A stretch of 19,441 nt of DNA, taken from assembly GCA_022361315.1 (NCBI GenBank), contig JAKSBB010000142.1, forward strand, positions 1 through 19,441. The letters are read 5' to 3'. The stretch comes from Desulfobacterales bacterium (GTDB taxonomy: Bacteria; Desulfobacterota; Desulfobacteria; Desulfobacterales; Desulfobacteraceae). Position numbers and translations under genes: made by a program. Below are positions 6,697-15,013 of this stretch, in pieces. Under the pieces are notes generated by a model that was not told where the DNA came from, ran no database searches, and worked only from the letters and a program-made list of their open reading frames with translations. How positions within the stretch are numbered: the first letter of the stretch is position 1; every line of letters starts with the position of its first letter.

Positions 6697-8292
6697 ATGG
6701 AATCCACCATGGCGAAAGCGGCTACCCAGGAAAGCGAAATTCCGGGAAAGAAGCAGGAAAACGGTATTGAAAAACTGCTGGGGGTCTACGATGCCCCATT
6801 GTTCTGGCCGGTATTGATATCGTTTATTTCAATTATTATCTGTGCACTGGCCTTTCCCGATGCAACAGCCAAAACCCTTGTTACCATCCGGAATTTTTTG
6901 ATTTTTAACTTCAGCTGGGCATTCCTGCTGGGGGTGGGGGTAACGCTGTTCTTCTGCATCTTTCTGGCTGTCAGTCCGTTCGGGGACCTGAAACTGGGCC
7001 TGGATACAGATGTCCCTGATTTTTCATTCGCAGCCTGGATCTCCATGCTCTTCTCCTGCGGCCTGGGTATCGGGTTTGTATTCTACAGCGTGGCAGAGCC
7101 TTTGACGCATCTGCACCAGTCCTCCCATGTCATTGATATGGGGGCGGCAGGAACAGCAGCCGGTGTGCCCAAGGCCATTGAGATGACCCTCATGGACTGG
7201 GGTATCCACGGGTGGGCCCTGTTTGCCCTGGCTGCCTGGGCCATTGCCTTTCCCGCCTACCGCCTGGGCAAACCCCTGACTGTTGCCACCGGACTTTACG
7301 GCATCCTGGGTGACCGCTGCAACACCAGCATCTGGGGACGGATTGCAGACGGCCTGGGTACCCTGGGAACCATTGGGGGCAACGCAGCCATGATCGGTCT
7401 GGGTGTGGCGTCCATCAGTTTCGGCATTAAAACCCTGTTCGGCATCGAACTGAGCACCGGCGGCCAGGCCGGCGTGATGCTGGTCCTCATCGTGGCATAT
7501 GTGATTTCAGCGGCCACAGGTGTTGAAAGGGGGATCAAGGTTTTGAGCCAGGCCAACATGATGCTGGCCGGCTGTGTACTCCTAGTTCTTCTCTTTTTCG
7601 GCCATGCCCCCACCCAGTATCTGTTTAACATGATGACCCAGCTGACCGGGGATTATTTTGCAGGTATTATGGATTATACCTTCTGGAGTGATGCCGGCAA
7701 TTTTGAGCAGCGCGACTGGCTGGGCTGGTGGATTGTATTCTACTGGCTGTGGTGGATCTCCTACATTCCGTTCTGCGGCGGATTCATCGCCCGTATTTCC
7801 AAGGGCCGCACCCTCAGGGAGTTCATGTTCGGCGTTATTTTCGTACCGCTTCTCCTTGCCATTCTCTGGTTCGGTATCTGGGGGGGATCCGCAGCCTATG
7901 CAGAACTTAACGGCATCATTCCCCTCTGGGAGAGTGTCCAGTCTAATCCCGAAACAGGGGTGTACAACCTTCTCGGCAGCATGAGCGGCGGCTGGTGGAT
8001 CAGCCTTATTGTTCTGTTCAACATTATTATTTTTGCCGTAACCACCTCTGATTCAGCCTCATTTTTCGTGGCCATGCAGATGTCCAAAGGAAATCCGAAT
8101 CCCAAAATCGCCATGCGCCTGCTCTGGGGTGTGATCATCGGGCTCACCGGGATAATCTTCCAGCTCACCGGCGGGTTCAACGCCATCAAGAGCCTTGCCA
8201 TTGTGGTGGGTGCACCCTTTTTCTTTGTGGGTATCGCCTTTATCTTTTCAGTGTACATCATGCTGAAAAAAGCCAAGGCCGGCGAGATGTAG
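6697..8292 (+). CDS. BCCT-family betaine/carnitine/choline-type transporter
   Basis: A 531-residue inner-membrane transporter with about twelve hydrophobic segments after a polar N-terminus of about 30 residues. Diagnostic BCCT features are SCGLGIGFVFYSVAEP in segment 3, HGWALFALAAW, and the signature tryptophan segment with WWISYIPFCGGFIARISKGR from residue 352, which supplies the aromatic cage for quaternary ammonium groups, followed by RTLREF. It would import glycine betaine, carnitine, choline or a similar compound as substrate for the MttB-family methyltransferases, rather than only for osmoprotection; this is inferred from its sigma-54-type promoter and neighbours. AAGGAG lies 6 nt before the ATG. 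The stop is TAG at 8290-8292, which is the pyrrolysine codon in this organism; readthrough would add 33 residues up to another TAG. Normal length argues that it ends here. Confidence 0.93.
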   Translation: MESTMAKAATQESEIPGKKQENGIEKLLGVYDAPLFWPVLISFISIIICALAFPDATAKTLVTIRNFLIFNFSWAFLLGVGVTLFFCIFLAVSPFGDLKLGLDTDVPDFSFAAWISMLFSCGLGIGFVFYSVAEPLTHLHQSSHVIDMGAAGTAAGVPKAIEMTLMDWGIHGWALFALAAWAIAFPAYRLGKPLTVATGLYGILGDRCNTSIWGRIADGLGTLGTIGGNAAMIGLGVASISFGIKTLFGIELSTGGQAGVMLVLIVAYVISAATGVERGIKVLSQANMMLAGCVLLVLLFFGHAPTQYLFNMMTQLTGDYFAGIMDYTFWSDAGNFEQRDWLGWWIVFYWLWWISYIPFCGGFIARISKGRTLREFMFGVIFVPLLLAILWFGIWGGSAAYAELNGIIPLWESVQSNPETGVYNLLGSMSGGWWISLIVLFNIIIFAVTTSDSASFFVAMQMSKGNPNPKIAMRLLWGVIIGLTGIIFQLTGGFNAIKSLAIVVGAPFFFVGIAFIFSVYIMLKKAKAGEM

Positions 8293-8315
8293 ATTATCTG
8301 TAATACGCAGTATTT

Positions 8316-8347
8316 AAGGCCGCCCGGGCATCTGTCCGGGCGGCCTT
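8316..8347 (+). terminator. Intrinsic terminator after the BCCT gene
   Basis: AAGGCCGCCCGG (8316-8327), an 8 nt loop and CCGGGCGGCCTT (8336-8347) form a perfect 12 bp GC-rich stem followed by ATTTTT. It separates the BCCT gene from the convergent lipoprotein gene. Confidence 0.88.
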
Positions 8348-8376
8348 ATTTTTACCGGCAGTTACCCCGAAGGTTT

Positions 8377-8820
8377 TTATTCATCCCTCTCTAGTCCTTT
8401 CCTTGCTTCATCAATGAGTTGAGAGTTCTTTTCTTTCAGTTCCGGCCGGTTCCAGGCCAGGGTATTTGATTTTTTGGCCAGGGACAGGGCCTGGGAGTAC
8501 CTGCCCTGGAGAAACCTTACCCTGGCCATTAAATGCCAGATTTCAGGATCCTGGCCGTCAACGGACAGGGCACGCTCCAGTGTGGTAAAGGCTGCTTCCG
8601 GGCGGTTCCGGTCAAGCTGGGTCTTTGCCTTTTTAATCAAGGTCTCAAGGGCGGCAAGCCTGACCGGTTTTTGGGCCGGGGGAGCCGCACCTGGACTGCC
8701 GGTCCCGATCTGGGGAATATTTTCAGGGGGTAAATGGGACCGGGGGACAGTACTTACCTGTTTCGGGGCACAGGAGGCCAGGAAAAATAATAACAGTAGG
8801 ATTAGGGCAGGGTGTTTCAT
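8377..8820 (-). CDS. Small TPR-containing lipoprotein
   Basis: A 147-residue protein with a lipoprotein signal peptide: hydrophobic run from residue 4 and lipobox LASC, with the lipidated cysteine at 17. A Pro-rich linker follows, then about two tetratricopeptide-like repeats: residues 64-95 with PEAAFTTLERALSVDGQDPE, and 96-130 with RFLQGRYSQALSLAKKS. Such repeats bind other proteins; here it is anchored in the envelope, probably on the outer membrane. Its ATG overlaps the TGA of the upstream PBP gene (ATGA), so translation is coupled. By position and topology it may be an outer-membrane partner of the PBP1B-like enzyme, comparable in concept to LpoB, although no sequence relation to LpoB is seen. 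Confidence 0.82.
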   Translation of the reverse strand: MKHPALILLLLFFLASCAPKQVSTVPRSHLPPENIPQIGTGSPGAAPPAQKPVRLAALETLIKKAKTQLDRNRPEAAFTTLERALSVDGQDPEIWHLMARVRFLQGRYSQALSLAKKSNTLAWNRPELKEKNSQLIDEARKGLERDE

Positions 8821-11108
8821 TTGAAAAGCTCCTTTAGCCAGTCACCAAGGTATCTGGGTCTGTTTTTTACTTCGGTGGCGGATTTTACTTTTTGCTTTTG
8901 CGGGCAGGGGGTGGTTTCAGCCGGTTTTGATCCCTTGATAAAGGGAACGGCAATCCCGTTGCCGCAGTCCCGGCCGGTAAGATCCCCGGTTCCGGGATCA
9001 ATAATTCCCCATTCAACGGTTTCCGGCGGAGCAAGATTCAACCGGGTATTGGGGAGTTTGGCCATGATCCTGCCGAATACCTGGAGGGCACCCGTGGCAC
9101 CGGTAAGTCCTGCCGGCCGGTTATCATCCCGTCCGAGCCATACAACGGCCAGCCTGTTTCCGGAAAAACCGGCAAACCAGGAGTCCCGGAGATCGTTTGT
9201 GGTGCCGGTCTTACCGGCGATGCCCAGGTTCCGGGTGTCCCATCTTTTCAGAGACTTTCCCGTGCCCTGGGTGACCGCGGCCTGGAGGATCTTGTTTAAC
9301 AGGAAAACCGGACCGGGATCAAACCGCTGTTCAATGGTCAGGGGGTATTGCTGAAGCCTTATACCCCCTGGTGTATATACCGTTCTTATGGCTCTTGCAG
9401 GGGTGTGGAAACCGCCGGATGCCAGGGTATGATATACCTGGGCCACCTGGACCGGGGACATGGAAAAGCTGCCCAGCAGATGGGAGGGCAGGGCCGGTGA
9501 GGGCGGGGTATGCCCGAGCCGCCCAAAGGTACGGGAGACCGCATCAAGCCCGAGGGACAACCCCAGCCTGACCGTGGAGGCGTTGTAGGAACGGACCAGG
9601 GCCCGGTAAAGGGGAACGGTGCCGTGGAAGCGGTTGTCAAAGTTTCCGGGTTTCCAGAGGCTGCCGTCGTCCGGGTTTTTATAGGTAATTGCGGCATCGC
9701 TGAGCGGTGTCACCGGGGTGTACTTTTCAGGCTGCATAAGTGCGGTCAGGAATACGGCCGGCTTGGCCAGGGAGCCGATGGGGCGGATGGCATCAACGGC
9801 CCTGTTGAATCCCATATACCTGAAATCCTTTCCGCCGATAAGCGCCTGGATTTCATTGGAGGCCCTTGATGTGACAACGATTCCGGCTTCAAGCCGCCTG
9901 CTGCCGCCCTGTAAGAACTCTGTCAGGCCCTGTTCCGCCCCCAGCTGAACCTGGGGATCCAGAGGGGTGAAAATCCTCAGGCCCATGGTTCTCAGGTCTT
10001 CCTCCCTGTAAGTCGTGAGAAGCCTTTTTTTCACCAGATCAAGGTAGTAAGGAAAAGGGGAAAGTGCCAGGGCCGGTTTTTTAATTACCCCGAGGGTTGC
10101 AGCCCGGGAGGTTTCCAAAAGGGACGGGGAGATCAGCCCCTGTTCCGCCATCATTGCCAGTACCGTGTTTCGCCGGGTTTTTGCCCGCTCAGGATACCGT
10201 CTTGGGTTAAATGCGGAGGGGCCCTTGAGCATCCCCACCAGCAGGGCTGTTTCATGGGGGAGCAGGCGGTGAATTGGCTTGCCGAAATAAAAATCCGATG
10301 CCAGGCCAAAACCGTGGATGGCCCTCTTCCCGTCCTGTCCAAGGTAGACCTCATTTAAATAGGCCTCCAGAATTTCCTCCTTGGAAAACTGGAACTCCAG
10401 GGCTGCTGCCATGAATGCCTCGTTTATTTTCCGGCCCAGTGTCTTTTCAGGGGTGAGGAAGAAGTTTTTGGCAAGCTGCTGGGTCAGGGTGCTGGCCCCC
10501 TGGCTCAGCCGCCTGTTTTTAAGATTGACTGCCATGGCCCTGAAGATGGATTTCGGATCTATCCCGTAATGGGTGTAAAAGTTCCGGTCTTCCACGGCAA
10601 CGATTGTTTTTTTCAGCAGGTCAGGGGTCTGGTCCAGGGTGATGAGACGGCGGTCTTCCATTGAGGAGGGGTAAAACATCCCCACAAGCACCGGGTCCAG
10701 TCTTTCGGTATTCCTTTCCCGGCCGGAGCTTTTCACCCGGACCACCTTATTTCCTTTGATCAGGATTTTTGTGAGCCGTTGGGACCGTTTTTCATCCCCG
10801 AAGTCAAAGGGACGGCAAAAGAGGGTGAATTGATCGCCTTTGCGCAGATAGGTGCCGGGAGTATCCGGCGTTTCCCGGCCTGTTTCCTTCCGGTATCCCA
10901 TGAGCGCAAGCTCTTTTTCAAACCGGCCGGGATAAAGGACCATACCCGGGTATATTTCCATGGGCCTGGCATAGACCTGTGCAGGCAATTCCCACAGCCT
11001 GCCCTGGAACCTGTCCCGGACCATGCGGTTGAACGTATAGGTATATCCTGAAAACACACCTGCCGCAGTTAATGCCAGCAGGAGTATGAACAAATGCCGT
11101 TTTTTCAT
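8817..11108 (-). CDS. Class A penicillin-binding protein, PBP1B type (bifunctional glycosyltransferase/transpeptidase)
   Basis: A 763-residue inner-membrane enzyme that polymerises and cross-links peptidoglycan in the periplasm. One N-terminal membrane anchor (residues 5-24) is followed by a small domain like the UvrB2 domain of PBP1B (about 30-145). The GT51 glycosyltransferase domain spans about 155-330, with EDRNFYTHYGID (catalytic E173), QGASTLTQQLAKN and ILEAYLNEVYLG. The transpeptidase domain covers about 400-720 with SLAK (S446 nucleophile), SYN (507-509) and KTGT (633-636), so all three active-site motifs are intact. The start ATGAAAAAACG follows a purine-rich AGGGAGATAG. It is the middle gene of the operon, 22 bp after the acyltransferase/dehydrogenase fusion and overlapping the lipoprotein gene by 4 bp. 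The family assignment is firm; mrcB/ponB naming is by similarity only. Confidence 0.95.
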   Translation of the reverse strand: MKKRHLFILLLALTAAGVFSGYTYTFNRMVRDRFQGRLWELPAQVYARPMEIYPGMVLYPGRFEKELALMGYRKETGRETPDTPGTYLRKGDQFTLFCRPFDFGDEKRSQRLTKILIKGNKVVRVKSSGRERNTERLDPVLVGMFYPSSMEDRRLITLDQTPDLLKKTIVAVEDRNFYTHYGIDPKSIFRAMAVNLKNRRLSQGASTLTQQLAKNFFLTPEKTLGRKINEAFMAAALEFQFSKEEILEAYLNEVYLGQDGKRAIHGFGLASDFYFGKPIHRLLPHETALLVGMLKGPSAFNPRRYPERAKTRRNTVLAMMAEQGLISPSLLETSRAATLGVIKKPALALSPFPYYLDLVKKRLLTTYREEDLRTMGLRIFTPLDPQVQLGAEQGLTEFLQGGSRRLEAGIVVTSRASNEIQALIGGKDFRYMGFNRAVDAIRPIGSLAKPAVFLTALMQPEKYTPVTPLSDAAITYKNPDDGSLWKPGNFDNRFHGTVPLYRALVRSYNASTVRLGLSLGLDAVSRTFGRLGHTPPSPALPSHLLGSFSMSPVQVAQVYHTLASGGFHTPARAIRTVYTPGGIRLQQYPLTIEQRFDPGPVFLLNKILQAAVTQGTGKSLKRWDTRNLGIAGKTGTTNDLRDSWFAGFSGNRLAVVWLGRDDNRPAGLTGATGALQVFGRIMAKLPNTRLNLAPPETVEWGIIDPGTGDLTGRDCGNGIAVPFIKGSKPAETTPCPQKQKVKSATEVKNRPRYLGDWLKELFK

Positions 11109-11130
11109 CTATCTCCCTTAGACCGGAGGG

Positions 11131-13548
11131 CTATTTGTTGACAATGACCCCGTATGCCTCCCGGAGCAGCGGCATTTCAACCTCCCGCTGGTCTGCACTG
11201 GTCAGAATTGCCTCCATGTCCGATATCAATTGTATTTTTTTTCCGTTCTGCCGCCATTTTGCAGATAGTTTATTCAGGATCCTGGCAGGATCCTTTCCCT
11301 TTTTAACGGCATGGCCGAGTTTTTCACCCAGGTCTTTCAGGGGGCCGTCTGTTGCCAGGGTGACAAAGGTTGCTGTCCAGGGAATGCTGCCGGCGGTGAA
11401 GGTGGCGGGTGAGGCCCCCATGGCCATGGTCAGTGTCCGCGCTTCGTCAGAGGCCCGGGCAAAGAGCGTTCCCATCATAAACCCTCTCTTTCCCTCGGTG
11501 CAGGAGACCATGGTGTTGACGCAGAGGGCATAGACCCGGGCAAGGATGTCAGCGGCCTGGACACCGATGGGATCCGTGGAAAGCACCGCATTTCTGTCCG
11601 GGCCCAGAATCAGGCCGGCCATTTCCTCCGGCAGGTGCCCGGGGCCGGCAATGATACCGGTGATGGTTCCGGATTCCACCAGATCGTCGGTTTCAATGGG
11701 GCCGGCAAGGGTGAGCACATCCATATCTGTTCTCTGGTATTCCACCAAAAGGTTCTGAACCATGTGAAAGGGCAGCAGGGGCGTGCCCGGGATGAACCCC
11801 CTTGTGGCAATGATGATTTTCAGGTGCTGTTCTGAAATGGAGATGATCTCCCGCATGGTCGGCTCAAACACCTCGGGTTTCACGGCAACGATAACCTCGC
11901 TGGCCTTTCTGAAAGCAGAGGCAAGGTCATGGGTGACAAATATATTTTTGCGGAGCCGTTTGTCCTTGAATCTTCCGGGGCCCAGCCGCTCCTTTCCCAT
12001 GTGCCGGACCAGTTTTTTCCTGGGGTCATAGATGGTGATACTGGCGTTGTCATAGGCCTTGTTTTCAAGCAGGCGTTTTGACACCAGGTTTGCCAGGGCA
12101 AATCCCCAGTTGCCCGCGCCCACCACCACAATATTCTGGTCAGCCGTGGGGGAGTAGAGACGCCTGTCCCCGTGGGTGGCATAGTAGCTCAGCCCGATAT
12201 CATTGGTAATGGCGGGGAACCCCAGGTTATCCTTGCTCCACCTGCTCAGTATCCCTCTTTTTTTCAGGATTGAAATGCCGTCTTTGATTATGGCATCCGG
12301 TTCGTTGGTGTTGATGAAGTTTTCAAAATCAGGGGCATGGCCAAAGGTCTGCCGGTGATAGATCTTTATGGTTTTGGCCTGGTCTTTGAGGCTTTTTTCA
12401 AGGTCGGTGAGCTTATTCTTTTTTGCCCCTGTAATGGCCCTGGCCGTGAGCTGGCTGGCCATGATTTTCTTTTTCCGCGCAATCTGGGTGATGGCATTCA
12501 GGGTTACAAACTCGTCAAGCTCTGTTCCCCTTTTATCCTTCTGCCAGTCCGTTTGCAGCCGGCTGAGAAGCATGGGTTCGGGAAAGGAGACGTAGCACCT
12601 GGAGTAAATGCCCTTCAGGGCCCGCCATGCAAAGGATTTGGGATGGAAGGGGATATCTGTCAGGGTTTTAAACATATTGATGCCGTTGATCCAGGTCTTG
12701 CCGTTTTTCCGGGCACACATCATCAGGTCTTCGGGCACCACGGAATAGGACAGGGCAACCGGCTGGATGACAAGGTCACGGTCCGTGTCAATGGCCCCCC
12801 TTACCGCCACCAGCCGCTTGGGGTACCTGAGGCTGCCGTCCCTTGTTCTGGCCCCGCCCCGCCAGGCCTCCAGAAAAATCCCCTGCTGGGCTCCCTGGAT
12901 GCTCAGGGACCGGCAGTAGTTGTAAAGGGCTGCCATCTGGTGCCTGGATGCCCCCTTTCTCAGTACCACGTATGATCCTGTCATCAGTACTTTGGCAATA
13001 CTCTCAATGGCCATCATGTTCTGGCCGGCGGCAAACACCGGCAGCCCGAGCCCCAGGTCCTGCATCAGGCTGTTGAAGATAAATTCATCCAGATGGGAGT
13101 TATGGTTGATCAGGTACAGCACCCCAAGCCCCTGTTCCCGGTACTGCCGCAGGGTTTCAACATGCTCAAGCTCCCTGCCGTCAGGCGAGGTAAACGGAAG
13201 CTCGGGGTTTTCATGGTCAAAGAGATGGTCAAACATCACCCTTACCGCTGCAGCGGCCCGGATGTGGAGATCGCGGTCATACCGGATTTCAATCTCCTTT
13301 ATAAGATCTTCCAGCTCCCCTCTTTCCACAGGGGCCTTTTCCCCGGTCAACTGATCCATGGTCAGGTCCACGGCAAGGGCGCTTATCTCTTCTGTGTTTG
13401 TCCAGTCCTTGGGAAGGGACCGGTATCTTTCCAGGTGGGGGGTACCTGTTTTACTATGGGCGATTTTATTTATCAGATTTACAAAATCAACGTTGTTCAC
13501 GGCGTTCGAAATGATGCGGGTAAATAATCTCTTTCCCTTTTTAAGCAT
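11131..13548 (-). CDS. Fusion of PlsB-like acyltransferase and NAD-dependent glycerol-3-phosphate dehydrogenase-like domain
   Basis: With the start at 13548 the protein has 805 residues. The N-terminal half is a glycerol-phosphate-type acyltransferase: HNSHLDEF (about 149-156) is the catalytic HX4D block, GSYVVLRKGA (about 191-200) block II, FLEAWRGGARTRDG (about 225) block III and VIQPVALSY (about 260) block IV. The C-terminal half has a GpsA-type nucleotide fold starting NIVVVGAGNWGFALA at about 472, then AVKPEVFEP, LAGPIETDDLVESG and MGASPATF. A plausible role is making glycerol-3-phosphate and acylating it in one protein for phospholipid synthesis. The usual LKN and GxGDL motifs of GpsA are not evident, so the dehydrogenase may be divergent. 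An ATG at 13630-13632 would add 28 residues, but GGAGGATACAGC just before the ATG at 13548 decides the start. The stop is TAG (amber). Confidence 0.88.
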   Translation of the reverse strand: MLKKGKRLFTRIISNAVNNVDFVNLINKIAHSKTGTPHLERYRSLPKDWTNTEEISALAVDLTMDQLTGEKAPVERGELEDLIKEIEIRYDRDLHIRAAAAVRVMFDHLFDHENPELPFTSPDGRELEHVETLRQYREQGLGVLYLINHNSHLDEFIFNSLMQDLGLGLPVFAAGQNMMAIESIAKVLMTGSYVVLRKGASRHQMAALYNYCRSLSIQGAQQGIFLEAWRGGARTRDGSLRYPKRLVAVRGAIDTDRDLVIQPVALSYSVVPEDLMMCARKNGKTWINGINMFKTLTDIPFHPKSFAWRALKGIYSRCYVSFPEPMLLSRLQTDWQKDKRGTELDEFVTLNAITQIARKKKIMASQLTARAITGAKKNKLTDLEKSLKDQAKTIKIYHRQTFGHAPDFENFINTNEPDAIIKDGISILKKRGILSRWSKDNLGFPAITNDIGLSYYATHGDRRLYSPTADQNIVVVGAGNWGFALANLVSKRLLENKAYDNASITIYDPRKKLVRHMGKERLGPGRFKDKRLRKNIFVTHDLASAFRKASEVIVAVKPEVFEPTMREIISISEQHLKIIIATRGFIPGTPLLPFHMVQNLLVEYQRTDMDVLTLAGPIETDDLVESGTITGIIAGPGHLPEEMAGLILGPDRNAVLSTDPIGVQAADILARVYALCVNTMVSCTEGKRGFMMGTLFARASDEARTLTMAMGASPATFTAGSIPWTATFVTLATDGPLKDLGEKLGHAVKKGKDPARILNKLSAKWRQNGKKIQLISDMEAILTSADQREVEMPLLREAYGVIVNK

Positions 13549-13640
13549 GCTGTATCCTCCGGGGGTAGATCCAAAGTAAGGTCTCAAAGGCAGGCCGGTT
13601 TTCCATCCGGGTACCGGGCCGCCTTTATGCATAATTATGG

Positions 13641-13670
13641 ATAACCTTTGAAGGATTGGCCTAATGTCAA
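13641..13670 (-). promoter_or_regulatory. Candidate sigma-70 promoter of the envelope operon
   Basis: On the minus strand a perfect TTGACA (13670-13665) is followed after 18 bp by GGTTAT (13646-13641), a poor -10. It would drive the fusion gene, the PBP and the lipoprotein, with a leader of about 90 nt. Confidence 0.3.
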
Positions 13671-13699
13671 GTAAAAAACTCCGCCCGATTCTTCAAGGC

Positions 13700-13728
13700 T
13701 TGTCATTTGGATACGCCTTTAGTACTAT
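13700..13728 (+). promoter_or_regulatory. Candidate sigma-70 promoter before the small Arg-rich protein
   Basis: TTGTCA (13700-13705), a 17 bp spacer and TACTAT (13723-13728) make a good sigma-70 match on the plus strand. The leader to the small gene at 13885 would be about 150 nt. The rest of the 336 bp gap between the divergent genes holds nothing else I can name. Confidence 0.4.
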
Positions 13729-13884
13729 TATAGAGTGCTTCATCCGAACGGCTGTTCTCTCCTGAAACAGAATCCACTGCCCGGCATCCTTGTAATACAT
13801 CTTTTATCCGCATGTTTTATTCTCTATGGGGTCTGACCGGATGACGCATGGGAACCTGATAAAAAAATAAAGAGGACGTGTTAA

Positions 13885-14091
13885 ATGAGTGCATCTTATC
13901 TGATTGACAGAGGGGGGCGGCGGCGGATTGCCGACCGAAGAATCCGGGTAGTCGCAAAACATGATCCGGAGCAGCGCACCGGCTGGCAGCGCCGCAATGG
14001 CTGGGACCGGAGACATCTCCGGCTTGAAGTTTTAGAAGAATTTGAACGGAGACGGGGTGGGCCCGGTCAGGAAAATGTGGTGTCCACCTGA
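13885..14091 (+). CDS. Small Arg-rich hypothetical protein with DRR repeats
   Basis: A 68-residue, strongly basic protein. AGAGGA lies upstream of the ATG, and the stop is TGA. Residues 10-45 carry the pattern RGGRRRIADRR followed by EQRTGWQRRNGWDRR, which resembles the (E)RRSGxDRRxxxDRR patterns seen in many short, uncharacterised deltaproteobacterial proteins. No signal peptide, membrane segment or known domain is visible. A strong hairpin directly follows the stop, which supports a separate short transcript. Function is unknown; nucleic acid or anionic-ligand binding would fit the charge, but this is a guess. Confidence 0.6.
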   Translation: MSASYLIDRGGRRRIADRRIRVVAKHDPEQRTGWQRRNGWDRRHLRLEVLEEFERRRGGPGQENVVST

Positions 14092-14099
14092 AACAGGGA

Positions 14100-14134
14100 C
14101 CGGGCGATACCCGGCACCCCGGGTATCTGCCCGG
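14100..14134 (+). terminator. GC-rich hairpin after the small Arg-rich gene
   Basis: CCGGGCGATACCCGG (14100-14114), loop CACC and CCGGGTATC-T-GCCCGG (14119-14134) form a 15 bp stem with one bulged T. No T-tract follows, so it is a candidate terminator or 3' stabiliser rather than a certain intrinsic terminator. Confidence 0.45.
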
Positions 14135-14237
14135 CAGCAGTAAAGGATATAAGGTCACCGGGCAGGCAGGGTCAACGCATTTAACTTTTCAGACCTAATG
14201 ATTCCAATACCTTACTTTTGTACAGGCAGGTTTCCGT

Positions 14238-14266
14238 TTGACTATTTCCCGGTGCTCTAGTATCTT
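14238..14266 (+). promoter_or_regulatory. Candidate sigma-70 promoter of the LPP20-like lipoprotein gene
   Basis: TTGACT (14238-14243), a 17 bp spacer and TATCTT (14261-14266) fit sigma-70 well. The predicted leader is about 165 nt and AT-rich. No gene was seen in the 345 bp between the small Arg-rich gene and the lipoprotein. Confidence 0.45.
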
Positions 14267-14436
14267 TATCTTCATAGTTTTTATTAAACTTAAAATTTCA
14301 CAGATCTATTTCCCGGCGAATATTGTATTATTAACATCACACCTCTTAACCTGTGTCTGCTCCATTGATCTCAGTGACGTTTTTTTGTTTTTACATCCAT
14401 TGGAGACCCCATTTTAAATTTAAGGAGGCGTATCAG

Positions 14437-14973
14437 ATGAAACAATTAGGAAGCCTGTCAATATTGATTCTGCTGGTTTTTACGGTTTACGGCTGCAATT
14501 ATTCGACGAAAAGTTCTGCCACCGGAGGGGTGGTCAGCCCGGCTCCCAGCCAATTAGACCTTGAAAGAGTGGTCACTTTCAGGGTATTTGGAAAGGGGGT
14601 TGAACCGGAGGCTGCACTGACAAAGGGCCAGGCACGCCTGATGGCTGAAAAGGCAGCCATTGCAGACGGATATCGGCAGTTTGCTGAAAAACTCAGCGGC
14701 GTTTATGTGGATGCATACATGAGTTCAGGTTATGGGAAGGTCGATGAGGACTGGCTGAAAACAAGTGTGCGGACCATGCTCAGAGGGGTGGACATCAAAG
14801 AGATTACCCATGATGAGTACGGGATTGCCCGGGCCGCTATGGAACTGAGAGTCAACTTTACGAAGTATGGTATGGTTTGGTGGCCTGAGGGGCTTGGGAA
14901 GGATGTGACCCCCCTGGCAACCGGCAGGGGCGGATCAATGGAGGTTGCAAGCCGTGACCAGCAGATCCGCTAA
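14437..14973 (+). CDS. LPP20-family lipoprotein
   Basis: A 178-residue protein with a lipoprotein signal peptide (MKQLGSLSILILLVFTVYGC; lipidated cysteine at 20). The body matches the LPP20 pattern: a segment with GQARLMAEKAAIADGYRQFAE followed by a beta-rich part ending in an RAAMELRVNF strand. LPP20 proteins are outer-membrane lipoproteins of mostly unknown function, first known from Helicobacter. TAAGGAGG lies upstream of this ATG and decides the start; an upstream in-frame ATG at 14353 would put 28 residues before the signal peptide and lacks such a site. The OmpA-domain gene follows 40 bp later in the same direction, so the two probably form an operon. Confidence 0.8.
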   Translation: MKQLGSLSILILLVFTVYGCNYSTKSSATGGVVSPAPSQLDLERVVTFRVFGKGVEPEAALTKGQARLMAEKAAIADGYRQFAEKLSGVYVDAYMSSGYGKVDEDWLKTSVRTMLRGVDIKEITHDEYGIARAAMELRVNFTKYGMVWWPEGLGKDVTPLATGRGGSMEVASRDQQIR

Positions 14974-15013
14974 AGAGAGTTGAAACGACGAATCGTATAA
15001 CCGGAGATTGATT

